Shown here in pieces: positions 1-9,924 of a stretch of 64,000 bases of DNA. Numbering within the stretch: the stretch's first letter is position 1; every line of letters begins with the position of its first letter. The notes under the pieces are model-generated. The model was not told the origin of the DNA and did no database searches. It saw only the letters and a program-made list of their open reading frames with translations. Source of the stretch: Protonemura montana (taxonomy: Eukaryota; Arthropoda; Insecta; Plecoptera; Nemouridae); the NCBI GenBank assembly GCA_947568835.1, contig OX387604.1, positions 29,489,351 through 29,553,350 on the forward strand, given 5' to 3'. A program made the position numbers and the translations under genes.

Positions 1-69
1 CTCAAACACACTGACACCGATGCCAGCCGAATCACGGGCTGAGCCGACACTGACAACCTAGGCCCAGAG

Positions 70-295
70 TCCCAGCCCGTGAAAAGTAGCGGAGCTCTGG
101 ACTCTCTTTTTTTACCCCCCCCCCCTCCCCCCCCCCCCCCCCGCAAACTAGTAAAAATCCTAGGGGGGGGGGGAGGCGGTGTTTTTTTACCCCCCGCTAA
201 GAGTTTTTTTTTAACCCCCCCCCCCCCCCCCAGCAAGCTAGTAAACAGCCTAGGGGGCGTTGTTTTTTGACCCCCTCCCCCCCCCCCCCACCCGC
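70..295. repeat. Low-complexity C/G homopolymer tracts
   Basis: About three imperfect copies of a short unit combine a T run, a long C run (up to about 17), a 'GCAA(A/G)CTAGTAAA' core and a 'CCTAGGGGG' segment. Long C and G runs sit close together, so G-quadruplex, i-motif or hairpin formation is possible. It encodes only a proline-rich shadow frame and no gene is supported. Homopolymer lengths may be assembly errors. Confidence 0.8.
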
Positions 296-424
296 AAAGG
301 CCGGAAAATATGGTGCGGTGACGGAAGCTATGCGGGAACTCGATAGTCGAGTCGACAGAAGGTTGGCAAAATAAACAGGGGAGGAGCTCTCTTCACTTGC
401 AATTGAAAAATATGCTTGTTTTTA

Positions 425-1050
425 CCGAGATCTGTGTGGAATACAATTTTGGTTTGATTAATTTGCTAAACACCAAAGTTATTAGCGTTTAATTTTTTTT
501 TATTTCACCGCAGTCTGTCCAGAGCATTGTGCAGTTGGCTAAATGCGAAACAGCTCGACTTTTTGGCCGACCGAGTTTTCGAAAACGAACGTGTCTATTG
601 ATATTCAAAACATACACACTTTTTAACGACTTTTTCAGATCTAGCCTCGCAGGACTTAGATTTAGGCTCTTTTACATACAGTTTTAGCACTGAAAAAGGA
701 AAAAATTAAACAAGGTGCAATTGCTAAGGGATCGTTACGAAATTGCAAAAAGTGGTAGTTCGTCCCGAGATCTATGTGGAAAAAATTTTTCGTTTCATTA
801 TTTTGATAAACACTAAAGTTATTAGATTTTTTTTTTTTTAATTCACCGCAGTCGGTCTAGAGCATTGTGCAGTTAGCCAAATGCAACACAGCTCGACTTT
901 TTGTCCCAACGAGTGTTCAAAAACGAAATCTTTCGATATTCGCACGCGATTGCACCAGTATACACACTGTTTAACGACATTTTCGATCCAGCCTGCCAGG
1001 ACTTCGATTAACGCCCTTTTAAATACGATTCTTGGCATACAAGCGCATCG
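425..1050. repeat. Diverged tandem duplication, about 340-bp period
   Basis: Two diverged copies lie about 342 bp apart, the first near 425-700 and the second near 765-1040. Shared landmarks are 'GAGATCT(G/A)TGTGG', 'AAAGTTATTAG', 'TTCACCGCAGTC', 'AGAGCATTGTGCAGTT', 'ACAGCTCGACTTTTTG' and 'ACACACT(T/G)TTTAACGAC'. Short frames on both strands differ between the copies and show no family signal, so I call this non-coding repeat. Its link to the following 5S spacer is unclear. Confidence 0.65.
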
Positions 1051-1484
1051 ACATTTGAATCTCCCTGGCTCACTCACTAGTTCCGCGCTTTGTCGCAGGA
1101 TAACGCCTAGTGCTGAATGTTAAGCCTGAATGTTAAGCGTAACCTTTTTTCATATAACGGCGTAGAAGTGCTTAAAAGAATCGTAGCGCGATAATATCAC
1201 GTTCCGACTCGCACGAAGCTCAAAGGACGAAGTTTGGTGAAATTCATGAGATACTAGGCCTAACCTAACCTAACGTCACCTAACCTGACCTGACCTAGCA
1301 AGAACTCGACGAAAACATTGCCAGGACTCGGCCTAGTCAGAGAAATATGCATCAATTGGAAGCGTAAGTACGAAAGTAGATTTCTTTTGAAGTTACTCGC
1401 TTAAAAACTATTTTAAACTACCCATGTAGATTGATAGATTGGCTAGCATTTGAAGTTTGGAGCAGAACGTTACAAAATTAAAAT
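1051..1484. other. Probable 5S-type intergenic spacer without a gene
   Basis: No coding region is seen. At 1250-1305 a run beginning 'ATACTAGGCCTAACCTAACC' matches the spacer that follows the 5S gene near 8385, so this looks like a piece of the same 5S spacer family. It ends at the first copy of the target duplication of the downstream retrotransposon. Confidence 0.5.
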
Positions 1485-1496
1485 AAAAATACAAGT

Positions 1497-1532
1497 CCCC
1501 CTCGAGGCTATCACCTTACCGTGGTGAGGGGG
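1497..1532 (+). promoter_or_regulatory. 5'-terminal stem-loop of the I-like element
   Basis: The first bases CCCCCTC (1497-1503) pair with GAGGGGG (1526-1532), enclosing an inner CACC/GGTG hairpin around TTACCG. The hairpin starts exactly at the element's 5' boundary. It may act in RNA folding, the internal promoter or 5' junction formation. I could not fit an HDV-like ribozyme double pseudoknot by eye. Confidence 0.5.
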
Positions 1533-2297
1533 TTTGTGTGGCTCGATGATCCGGGAGGCTCTGCCGGCGGGAGGTTTCACTCCCAGCAAGGTCTCCTATG
1601 CCGGACAGACTCCCGGGGAGAGCCCAGACCAAGAATAGCCCGACCCCGTCGCTGTTACGGGACTCGGACTTTGGTCTAAGGAGTTTCTGGCCTCTTTTCT
1701 CTTTCACCTCTTTCTTTTCATCACCTTCTCTCTGCCTTCCTCCTTCCTTCATTCCTAGCCGACTCCCGATACCTCCGTCTGTTTTCTGCAACAGCGAGGG
1801 GTTCCCTCCCCTTTGTTGACGACTCGGCCATTCATCGGATTTTCTTTCGGATCTCGATTTGTTTTAGTCGGTGGTAGAGCCAGACAGCTGGTGACTGGGG
1901 TGTGTCCAGGAGGCTCCCGTGTCTTTCTTGTCTCTTTCTCTCTATCCTTAATATCTTCTACTTACCTTTCTGGCCGGCTTCCTGGGCGCACCTGAACTCC
2001 CCTCGTTGACGACAATTGCATTTCATGGACACGATTCGTTTCGCTATTGGATATGTTCGCACTTGGGCTCGTCTCCGGGTTGCGTTGGCTGCAATAGCTG
2101 GGCGGGGGTATCGTACGACAATATCGGTGCCCCCTGCCCAGGGAAAAGGTCAATTGCGCCCGGGGGCGCCCGGCCGTGAAATTGGCACTTTCCGGCTCCC
2201 CGCCCGATGAACGGGAAATCAATAACTGGCTCCCTCCCACCGAACTTCGGTGGGTTGGACCCGGTTTTGTTTACAAGGCCCCACGGAGTAGTACCCC

Positions 2298-3761
2298 GTG
2301 GGGTTAGTTGAGTCCCCATTCCGGGCAATTGGGGGCGGTTGGCCCCAAACAACTCCATGTCATCCCAAAATTGTCAAAACTCTCCCCCCTCCCCCTCCAC
2401 AACTCTGTCCCCCGAGTTTCCCCCCCCTTCCATCACCAATTCCCACCCCTAATCCTATTCCGGGTCTTTTTGACCAAGTAATTAATGTCTCTCAATTAAA
2501 CCCTCAAACTACATCACCAACATACTTTGTTATTCAACGAGCTGAGAAAGATTTAACCTTCAAATCAGTCTCACCTTTTAAGATCAACCGATCCTTTGAT
2601 CCCAAAATTTATAAACTGAAAAACATTAAAAGATTAAATGATGGTTCGTTACTTGTCGAATCGGGGTCGGTAGAGACCTCTGACAAACTGCAGAAAACAA
2701 CTCTCCTGGGCACCTTCCCTGTGAAGGTCGCTCCCCATGGCTCCCTAAACACATGCAAGGGGGTTATTTACAGCCATGACCTTATGGAGCTTGAGGAAGC
2801 TGAAATTAAGAATGAAATGAAGGAACAAAACGTGATCGATGTCAAGCCCATTCTTACCAGGCTTGACGGTGTCCTAAAACGTTCACCTTTACATATATTA
2901 ACTTTTAATACCGTCACAATTCCTCAATGTGTGTACGCGGGTTTCATACGATTGCCGGTCAAACCTCATATCCCAAACCCTTTGAGGTGCCTGAACTGCC
3001 AGCGTTTTGGTCACGGGCAGCAGGACTGCAAAAGAGATCGTGTGTGCGAGAAATGTGGCAAGTCGGGTGTGCACCCTGATGCACCATGCGATCAAGAGAT
3101 TAAATGCACAAACTGCGCTGGTGGTCACGCTTCCTGGTCCCGGGATTGCCCTACCTGGAAAAAAGAAAAAAAGATAGCTGAAATTAAAACGTTAGACAGG
3201 ATTACTTTCCCAGAGGCCAGGAAAAAATACGCTGCACTGCACCCAGTACAAATGACCAAACCCTTTTCCCAGGCCACAACTCCGCCACCCCTACCTTTCC
3301 CACCTGCCACCGCCACAGCACCTGAATTTAAAGAAATGATGAAAATGATGGCTGCCATTTTAGCTGGCCAAGGGGAAACAGACAAAAAACTGGAAGAGCA
3401 AACCAGAAGAATAGAGGAACAAACAGAAGAAATTAGACAGTTGCGAAAAGAAAATGAAGAATTGAAACAAAAGAATAATCAGATGAATAAAGAACTAAAG
3501 AAATTGCAATCTAAGAAGGAAACTCCAAAATCAACCCCTAAAATTAGCCAGCCTTCGGGCAGTCAAGATTTAGAAGTGGACAATGAGGGCGACGCATTGA
3601 TAATTACCACATCCCGTGGTGCCAAGAAACAAAAAACTACGCTGGAGGCAGCCCCTCAGCAAAAAACTTTTTCCGAGGATGAAATGGAAGTTGATGGCGG
3701 TGGTGGTGCTGTTATAAAATCAGACAAGAAGTCACACACACGAATAGACTTCCTTAGATAG
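2298..3761 (+). CDS. ORF1 (gag-like) of the I-like element, zinc-knuckle RNA-binding protein
   Basis: The open frame covers 487 codons but begins without an ATG. The first suitable ATG is at 2357 in another frame, and joining them needs a one-base shift in the C8 run near 2420, so an N-terminal frameshift is likely. Features in order are a proline-rich N-terminus, a conserved central region, and three CCHC-type zinc knuckles near residues 230-285 (starting CLNCQRFGHGQQDC). A long charged coiled coil (residues about 350-420, rich in E, K and Q) and an acidic/basic tail follow. ORF1 proteins of this type bind element RNA and build the RNP. A 95-base gap separates it from the ORF2 ATG. Confidence 0.82.
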   Translation: MGLVESPFRAIGGGWPQTTPCHPKIVKTLPPPPPQLCPPSFPPLPSPIPTPNPIPGLFDQVINVSQLNPQTTSPTYFVIQRAEKDLTFKSVSPFKINRSFDPKIYKLKNIKRLNDGSLLVESGSVETSDKLQKTTLLGTFPVKVAPHGSLNTCKGVIYSHDLMELEEAEIKNEMKEQNVIDVKPILTRLDGVLKRSPLHILTFNTVTIPQCVYAGFIRLPVKPHIPNPLRCLNCQRFGHGQQDCKRDRVCEKCGKSGVHPDAPCDQEIKCTNCAGGHASWSRDCPTWKKEKKIAEIKTLDRITFPEARKKYAALHPVQMTKPFSQATTPPPLPFPPATATAPEFKEMMKMMAAILAGQGETDKKLEEQTRRIEEQTEEIRQLRKENEELKQKNNQMNKELKKLQSKKETPKSTPKISQPSGSQDLEVDNEGDALIITTSRGAKKQKTTLEAAPQQKTFSEDEMEVDGGGGAVIKSDKKSHTRIDFLR

Positions 3762-3856
3762 GTGAATTTATCTGTGATAGTTTAACTGTGATAGTTTGTG
3801 ATAGTACCAAAGTTTTTGTGATATTAGCTCTTAGTGTTTTTATTGGTTTTCACATT

Positions 3857-4582
3857 ATGGCTTTTATTCAATGGAACGTTCGTGGTTTTAATATTCGCCG
3901 AGAAGAAGTCCGAGTTTTAGCCTCTCATTTTAATCCCTTGTGTATCTTTTTACAAGAAACACATTTTAAACAAACTGACAACCCTATTTTAAAGAATTAT
4001 ACTTTTTATCGACATGACGACACGACTGGTCTTATAGCTCATGGTGGCGTGGCGACGGCAGTGTTGGACTCGGTCTTCGTAAGTCCACTGCCGCTCACCA
4101 CACCTCTTCAGGCAGTGGCCGTCCGGGTTCACCTGCCTCAGCCCGTCACCTTTTGCAACATCTACCTTCCCGAATGGGCACCAGCTACGGCCCCTAACCT
4201 CCAGAGCCTTGTGTCCCAACTGCCCCACCCTTTTGTGTTATTGGGTGACTTCAATGCACATAATCGCTTGTGGGGCGACACAATGGCCATTGGTAGTGGC
4301 AGGGGTCAGATGCTGGTGGATTTTATTAATGACAATGACTTATCTATTTTAAACAACGGACAAAATACTAGATTTAACTCTTTTAATGGACTCTTCTCGG
4401 CGATTGACTTATGTATATGTTCGCCCTCTGTGGCATCAATTTTAGAATTCTCTGTTCACGAAGATCTTTGTGGCAGTGATCATTTTCCTATTAACACTTT
4501 TAACCGACTTCCAGCCCCCCAGTCGTCCTGCACAGTGGAGTCTGAAGAGGGCAAACTGGAAACGTTTCTCCGGCTTAGCTGA
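3857..4582 (+). pseudogene. ORF2 part 1: apurinic-like endonuclease domain of the I-like element
   Basis: I take ATG 3857 as the start because the endonuclease signature WNVRGF follows at once. Motifs seen are FLQETHF (catalytic Glu), GDFNAHNRLWG and SDHFPI (catalytic Asp-His), so all key blocks of an exonuclease-endonuclease-phosphatase domain are present. The enzyme nicks target DNA to prime reverse transcription. After SDHFPI the frame becomes unrelated and stops at 4582. The correct protein continues in the next frame from about 4500, so a one-base frameshift lies between about 4495 and 4520, where a C6 run sits. Confidence 0.85.
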
Positions 4583-7559
4583 TCTGTGTGGCTCTCGGCA
4601 AGAAACGAACATAGAATCAAAGGTCCAAAACATAACTGAAACTCTCGTCAACGCTGCCGAAGCCAGCATTCCTCTAACTTCAACAAAACCGCGACGCATT
4701 CCGGTCCCTTGGTGGAACTCGGAATGCGATAAAGCCATCAAAGCAAGGAAAAGAGCTCTACGGACCTTTTCTAAACACCCAACTGCGGAAAATCTCTTGG
4801 AATTTAAACGGCTGCGAGCCAAGGCTCGTCAGGTTGTCAATACCTCCAAAAAGCGCTCCTGGGAGGAATACATTGCTTCCATTAATTGCACCACACCCTC
4901 TACAAAAGTATGGCACCGGCTTAATAAGATCAGAGGCAAGCATAAGATGACAACAATAGCGGGCATCGAGAGTAACGGGACCATGTTCACGGCCCCGAAA
5001 GAAATTGCGGACAGCATTGGTGAACACTTTGCAGACGTGTCCAGCTCCCGCCACTATTTGGCATCGTTCCAAAGAACCAAACTTCTGGCAGAACGAAAAT
5101 TGCTATATTTCTCTTCCAACAACACAGAAATGTATAACGTGCCGTTTAGTGAGTGGGAGTTGGAAAGAGCTATCAAAACTTCCAAAAACACGTCCCCAGG
5201 GGCCGACAGGGTCCACAACACATTTCTTAAACATCTTGCACCGGATTCTTTCACCACCCTTCTCGACACATACAACGAAATTTGGACTACGGAGACCTTC
5301 CCACGGGATTGGCTCCACGCAATACAGGTTCCCATACTCAAGCCCAACAAGGACAAAAAACTGGCAACCAGCTATCGGCCGATTTCCTTAACTAGCTGTC
5401 TGTGTAAAATTTTAGAAAGAATGGTTAATAACCGACTTGTCTGGGTTCTTGAGAATAGAAAACTACTCTCAAACCTTCAGTGCGGGTTCCGCAAAAACCG
5501 AAGCACGCTAGATCACCTTGTTAGGATGGAAGCCTTTATCCAGGACACTTTTCTTTCTAAGCAGCAATCTATTGCAGTATTTTTTGATCTAGAGAAGGCA
5601 TACGATACAACCTGGCGTTATAACATTTTAAAAACCTTATCTTTTTGGGGTTTTAAAGGACGACTACCTATTTTTATCAAGAATTTTATGACTGACAGAA
5701 TTTTTAGAATTTTTAACGTTCGAGTTGGCAATATTTTATCTGATACTTTTAAACAGGAAAACGGCGTGCCACAGGGCTCTGTCTTGAGTGTGACGCTATT
5801 TGCAATTGCCATTAACGGCATCACCGATTGTATCCGATCCCCAGTAAACGCCTCACTGTTTGTCGATGATCTAGCGATCATTTGTAGATCTAGGTCGCTG
5901 GCAACGGCCTCTCGCCAGACCCAATTAACTATCGACAGACTGGTGGGGTGGGCTGACCGCACAGGTTTCAAATTTTCACAAACCAAAACGACTTGTGTGC
6001 GTTTTTCCCGCGTGAGGGGACTCTTTCCTGAACCCGAAATCCGCTTGAGAGGAGAAGTTCTACCCTTCTCTAACAAGGCCAAGTTTTTAGGGCTCTGGTT
6101 CGATGAAAAACTTAACTGGAAAGAACAAATTGGTCAGCTCAAATTGAAATGCTTGAAAACTTTAAACCTGTTAAGATGTCTCTGCGGCACAGCTTGGGGA
6201 GCTGATCGCACGAATATGCTTAGAATCTACAGGGCACTTGTACGATCTAAGTTGGACTACGGCAGTATTGTTTATTCTTCGGCCAGGGAGAGCTACTTGA
6301 AGCCGTTAACCACAATCCACAATACAGGGATCCGGCTGGCTACTGGAGCTCTCCGTACCAGTCGGGTCGAGAGCCTGTGTTGTGAAGCAAACGAGCCTCC
6401 CCTAGACATCCGCCGAAAGTATCTACTTGCATCCTATGCCTCGAAGATATTGTGTATGAAAAAGCATCCAACGTACCAGCCCTTGTTAGAACCACATTTT
6501 CAGGCATTGTATGATGCCAAACCATCCGCCACACTGTCAACAGGTATCAGATTGGAACGGATTTTAATTGATATGAATCTTCACGTGCCAAGGATGTACC
6601 CCATCGAGTTCAACTCATTCTCTCCCTGGTGCATCCAAAGACCCTCTATTTTATACAACTTGACTGCCTTCGACAAAAACGGCACCAGCTCTATTGTATA
6701 TCGAAAGAAATTTGCCGAGATATGTTTGGATTTTAAAGATTATATTTTTTACTTCACGGACGGTTCGAAAAATGAAAAATTGGTCGGTAGTGCTTTTATT
6801 TCTGGTCTTAATATTTCTGAGGGTTTTAGACTCAATGCTTTGAGCAGTGTTTCTACTGCCGAGCTCTTCGCAATACACAAAACTTTAGAACACATTCGTA
6901 CTCGACCTGACAAATCATTTTTAATATGTTCTGATTCCCTTAGCTCTCTCCAATCTATAGATACCTTGTATTCCCCACTGTTTCTCGTCCAGGGCATACA
7001 CTCACTCCTGGCGTCCCTGTCTTCCAGGGGCGTCAGGGTGGTGTTCTGCTGGGTCCCTGGACACGTGGGGATACAGGGTAATGAACTGGCTGACAGGGCA
7101 GCAAAGGCTGCCACTGAGCTTGATTTCATTTCTAATGACAAACTACCTTTTAATGATCTCAAAGCATATTTTAAATCTCAACTCAAAACACGTTTCCAAA
7201 ACATGTGGGACCTGCAAAGGGAAAACAAACTTAAAGCAATAAAGCCATCCATCGAAGATTGGGATTCGGCTATAAGACCGTCGAGAAGGGAAGAGGTAGT
7301 GCTGGCGCGACTCCGCATAGGCCACACACTCATGACACACAGTTTCTTGTTCACCATGGAAAAAATCCCTCCTATTTGCGATTCATATAACGTTTCCCTG
7401 ACAGTCAAACACATTCTTCTGGACTGCAGTAAATATATGGCACAAAGAAACCGCTTCCGTCTCGGAGACACAATAGACAAAGTCCTGGAAGACAACTCAA
7501 AAACTATTGATAGACTCTTTAATTTTTTACAAGAAATAGACATCCTGAAGATGATCTAA
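4505..7559 (+). pseudogene. ORF2 part 2: reverse transcriptase and RNase H of the I-like element
   Basis: About 1,018 codons continue ORF2 after the frameshift. A linker (PWWNSECDKAI...) leads to the RT domain with YRPISLTSCLCKILERM, the catalytic VFFDLEKAYDT, GVPQGSVLS and the active-site box FVDD (usually FADD or YADD). An RNase H domain follows, with TDGSKN, the glutamate in STAELFAIHKTLE, CSDSLSSLQSI and PGHVGIQGNELADRAA, so its carboxylates are all visible. A C-terminal VKHILLDC segment is typical of I-like ORF2. The part is long and otherwise open; only the upstream frameshift separates it from an intact ORF2. Confidence 0.9.
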
Positions 7560-8053
7560 CCACTTCCATCCATTCTAGTCATTTTGTTTATTTATCTGTT
7601 TACTGACACATTTTATTTTGCTTTTTATCTTTATCTTTATTTTTATTATTTCAATTCTAGTCAGATTAGTCTTGGTGTCACCATGGTTTGTGTCTGGTCA
7701 TTCATGTCTAGTCCTACTCTGTGATACTTAGTCTTAATCTGTCTTATCTAGTCAGTATTAGTGATACTTGTCTGTGATATTTAATATTAAGTTCTCTTAT
7801 TATTTTATCTTTATTATTTATTTATCTATCTATTTATTTATTTTCTTTACTAATTCTATCCCATTTACAACTATCCTTTTCTATCATATTCTATCTTTTC
7901 ACCTATTAATTTTTGACTTAACAAGACTAGATGTCTTGTTGTTGTTGAAGTTGATGTTGAAGTGGTTTAAGTGATTTATTTTTATTGATTCTCCTTCCGG
8001 CGCAAAATAACCCTTCGGTTGACGTGCCGTTAAACCCAAATATTCATTCATTC
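7560..8053 (+). other. 3' UTR of the I-like element
   Basis: This AT-rich stretch has several 'TCTAGTC' and 'TTTAT' repeats and no coding signal. It ends with ATTCATTCATTC directly against the second target duplication, which marks the 3' boundary. Confidence 0.75.
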
Positions 8054-8066
8054 AAAAATACAAGTT

Positions 8067-8183
8067 GCCAACGGCACGTGGTGTCCCCAAGCGGTCACCC
8101 ATCCAAGTACTGACCACGCCCGATCTTGCTTAACTTCGGTGATCGGACGAGAACCGGTGTTTTCAACATGTCTGGCCGTTGAC
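8067..8183 (-). rRNA. 5S rRNA gene, variant copy (possible pseudogene)
   Basis: The minus strand carries the 5S internal control region, with 'GTCCGATCACCGAAGTTAAG', 'GGTCAGTACTTGGATGGG' and 'GACCGCTTGGG' in order. Compared with the copy at 9807 it is one base shorter near its 5' end (GGCCAGACATG instead of GGCCATACCATG) and has GGGGACACC near the 3' end. The downstream TTTTT terminator is kept, but an I-like retrotransposon is inserted right there. It may still be transcribed; the 5'-proximal deletion makes function doubtful. Confidence 0.85.
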
Positions 8184-8354
8184 AACGTTATCAGTGGTTC
8201 CTGTGTAACTCGTCGTGCTTGGTCAACCTCACGTTGTACGACGAACGGGAATAACGAGTAAAATGTGAACATTTCTGGTAAGTCAGATCTGGCAAAGAAG
8301 TGCCTAGAAGTTACCTTCTGAATATCTAATTTCTGAATATCACAGAATATAGAC

Positions 8355-9383
8355 CATTTTAAACCTAATCTAACCTAACTTTTGAAATTTGTCAAATACT
8401 AGGCCTAACCTAACCTAACGGAACCTAATCTAACCTAACCAAACCTAACCTAACCTAAACTAACCTAACCAAACCTAACCTAACCTTACCTAACCTAACC
8501 TAATCTAACCTAACCAAACCTAACCTAACCTAATCTAACCTAACCTAACCTAACCTAACCTAACCTAACCTAACGGAACCAAACCTAACCTAATCTAATC
8601 TTACCTAACATAACCTAACCTTACCTAACCTAACGGAACCAAACCTAACCTTATCTAACCTAACATAACCTTATCTAACCTAACCTAACCTAACCTAACC
8701 TGACCTAACCTAACCTAACCTAACGGAACCAAACCTAACCTAACGGAACCAAACCTAACCTAATCTAACCTAACCTAACCTAACCTAACCTAACCAAACC
8801 TAACCTAACCTTACCTAACCTAACCTAACCTAACGGAACCTAACCTAATCTAATCTAACATAACCTTACCTAACCTAACCTAACCTAACCTAACCAAACC
8901 TAACCTAACCTTACCTAACCTAACCTAACCTAACGGAACCTAACCTAATCTAATCTAACCTAACCTTACCTAACCTAACCTAACCTAACGGAACCAAAAC
9001 TAACCTAATCTAACCTAACCTAACCTAACGGAACCAAACCTAATCTAACCTAACATAACCTAATCTAACCTAACCTAACCAAACCTAACCTAACCTAGCC
9101 TAACGGAACCAAACCTTACCTAATCTAACCTAATCTAACCTAACCTAACGGAACCTAACCTAACCTAACCTAACCAAACATAACCTAACCTGACCTAACC
9201 TAACAGAACCAAACCTAACCTAACCTAATCTAACCTAACCTAACCTAATCTAACCTAACCTAACCAAACCTAACCTAATCTAACCTAACCAAACCTAAAC
9301 TAACCTAACGGAACCAAACCCAACCTAATCTTATCTAACCTAACCTAACCTAACCCAACGGAACCTAACCTAACCTAACCTAC
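8355..9383. repeat. Interspersed CCTAA (TTAGG-type telomere-like) repeat in the 5S spacer
   Basis: About 1.03 kb consists almost wholly of CCTAA pentamers with frequent variants (TAATC, CCAAA, CTTAC and a recurrent CGGAACC). CCTAA is the complement of TTAGG, the common arthropod telomere motif. The degeneracy and flanking 5S genes show an internal array, not a chromosome end. Shorter tracts of the same motif occur at 1255-1305 and about 10127-10195, each in a 5S spacer context. Confidence 0.92.
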
Positions 9384-9806
9384 AGTTCGATTTTTATTTG
9401 ATTTAAAACTTACCTTTAAATGACATGCAGCATCTCGGAAATACTGTTCATGCATATTTAGACAGTTCTCAAACAATGTCAAACAACTTAATTACCGAAG
9501 AAACCTACGTTTCACTTGCACTCGATCTGGTGGAGATGTAAAAGGTATTTCACCAGTTTTACTCTCTAAGAAATCATGCACGGAAATCTTTTGACAGCCA
9601 ACGTCGTTTGTTTTTGAAATCTTCATCATGATCACCTTGGAATTCACAGAGTTTCCACAATGCAGAGACCCCGAGTGACATAAGCGGCAAATTTCAAATA
9701 CAAAGAATAGGTTTCAACGAATGAAATGGTCAATACTATTTTGACTCTCAAAATCTAAAGCGGCCGACCGTCGGGCAGCGGGTACTGCTGGTTAAAAATA
9801 TAAGTT
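9384..9806. other. Non-coding 5S spacer downstream of the 5S gene
   Basis: No reading frame, repeat or RNA is recognisable here. The AAAAATATAAG just before 9807 is the minus-strand 5S terminator. Confidence 0.5.
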
Positions 9807-9924
9807 GCCAACGGCACTTGGTGTTCCCAAGCGGTCACCCATCCAAGTACTGACCACGCCCGATGTTGCTTAACTTCGGTGATCGGACGAGAACCGGTGT
9901 TTTCAACATGGTATGGCCGTTGAC
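9807..9924 (-). rRNA. 5S rRNA gene
   Basis: This 118-base gene has the standard 5S order: 5' GTCAACGGCCATACCATG, box A and box C of the internal promoter, 'GGTCAGTACTTGGATGGG', and a 3' end GTGCCGTTGGC that pairs with the 5' end to form helix I. A T5 run about 7-11 bases after the 3' end is the Pol III terminator. It lies about 1.74 kb from the other 5S copy in the same orientation, so this is part of a 5S repeat. Confidence 0.93.

Larger units (their letters stand above)
1497..8053 (+). mobile_element. I-like non-LTR retrotransposon, near full length, inserted at a 5S gene
   Basis: The element is flanked by identical 12-bp copies of AAAAATACAAGT at 1485-1496 and 8054-8065. It has an 800-bp GC-rich 5' region, ORF1 (gag-like, three zinc knuckles), ORF2 (endonuclease, reverse transcriptase, RNase H) and a roughly 490-bp AT-rich 3' UTR that ends in three ATTC units instead of poly(A). 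An RNase H domain and a simple-repeat tail fit the I superclade; exact clade is inferred. The right target copy is the Pol III terminator region of a minus-strand 5S gene. Frameshifts in both ORFs show that this copy is inactive, though 5' and 3' ends look complete. Confidence 0.88.

Noticed and set aside
79-270. Proline-rich 63-codon frame
   Set aside because: It is composed of homopolymer C and G runs; no protein-like composition.
7768-7974. Small hydrophobic frame after the I-like ORF2
   Set aside because: It lies in the AT-rich 3' UTR, and its Phe/Ile/Leu bias follows from base composition.
8355-9383. A chromosome end (true telomere)
   Set aside because: The repeat is degenerate and lies between two 5S genes; it is internal.
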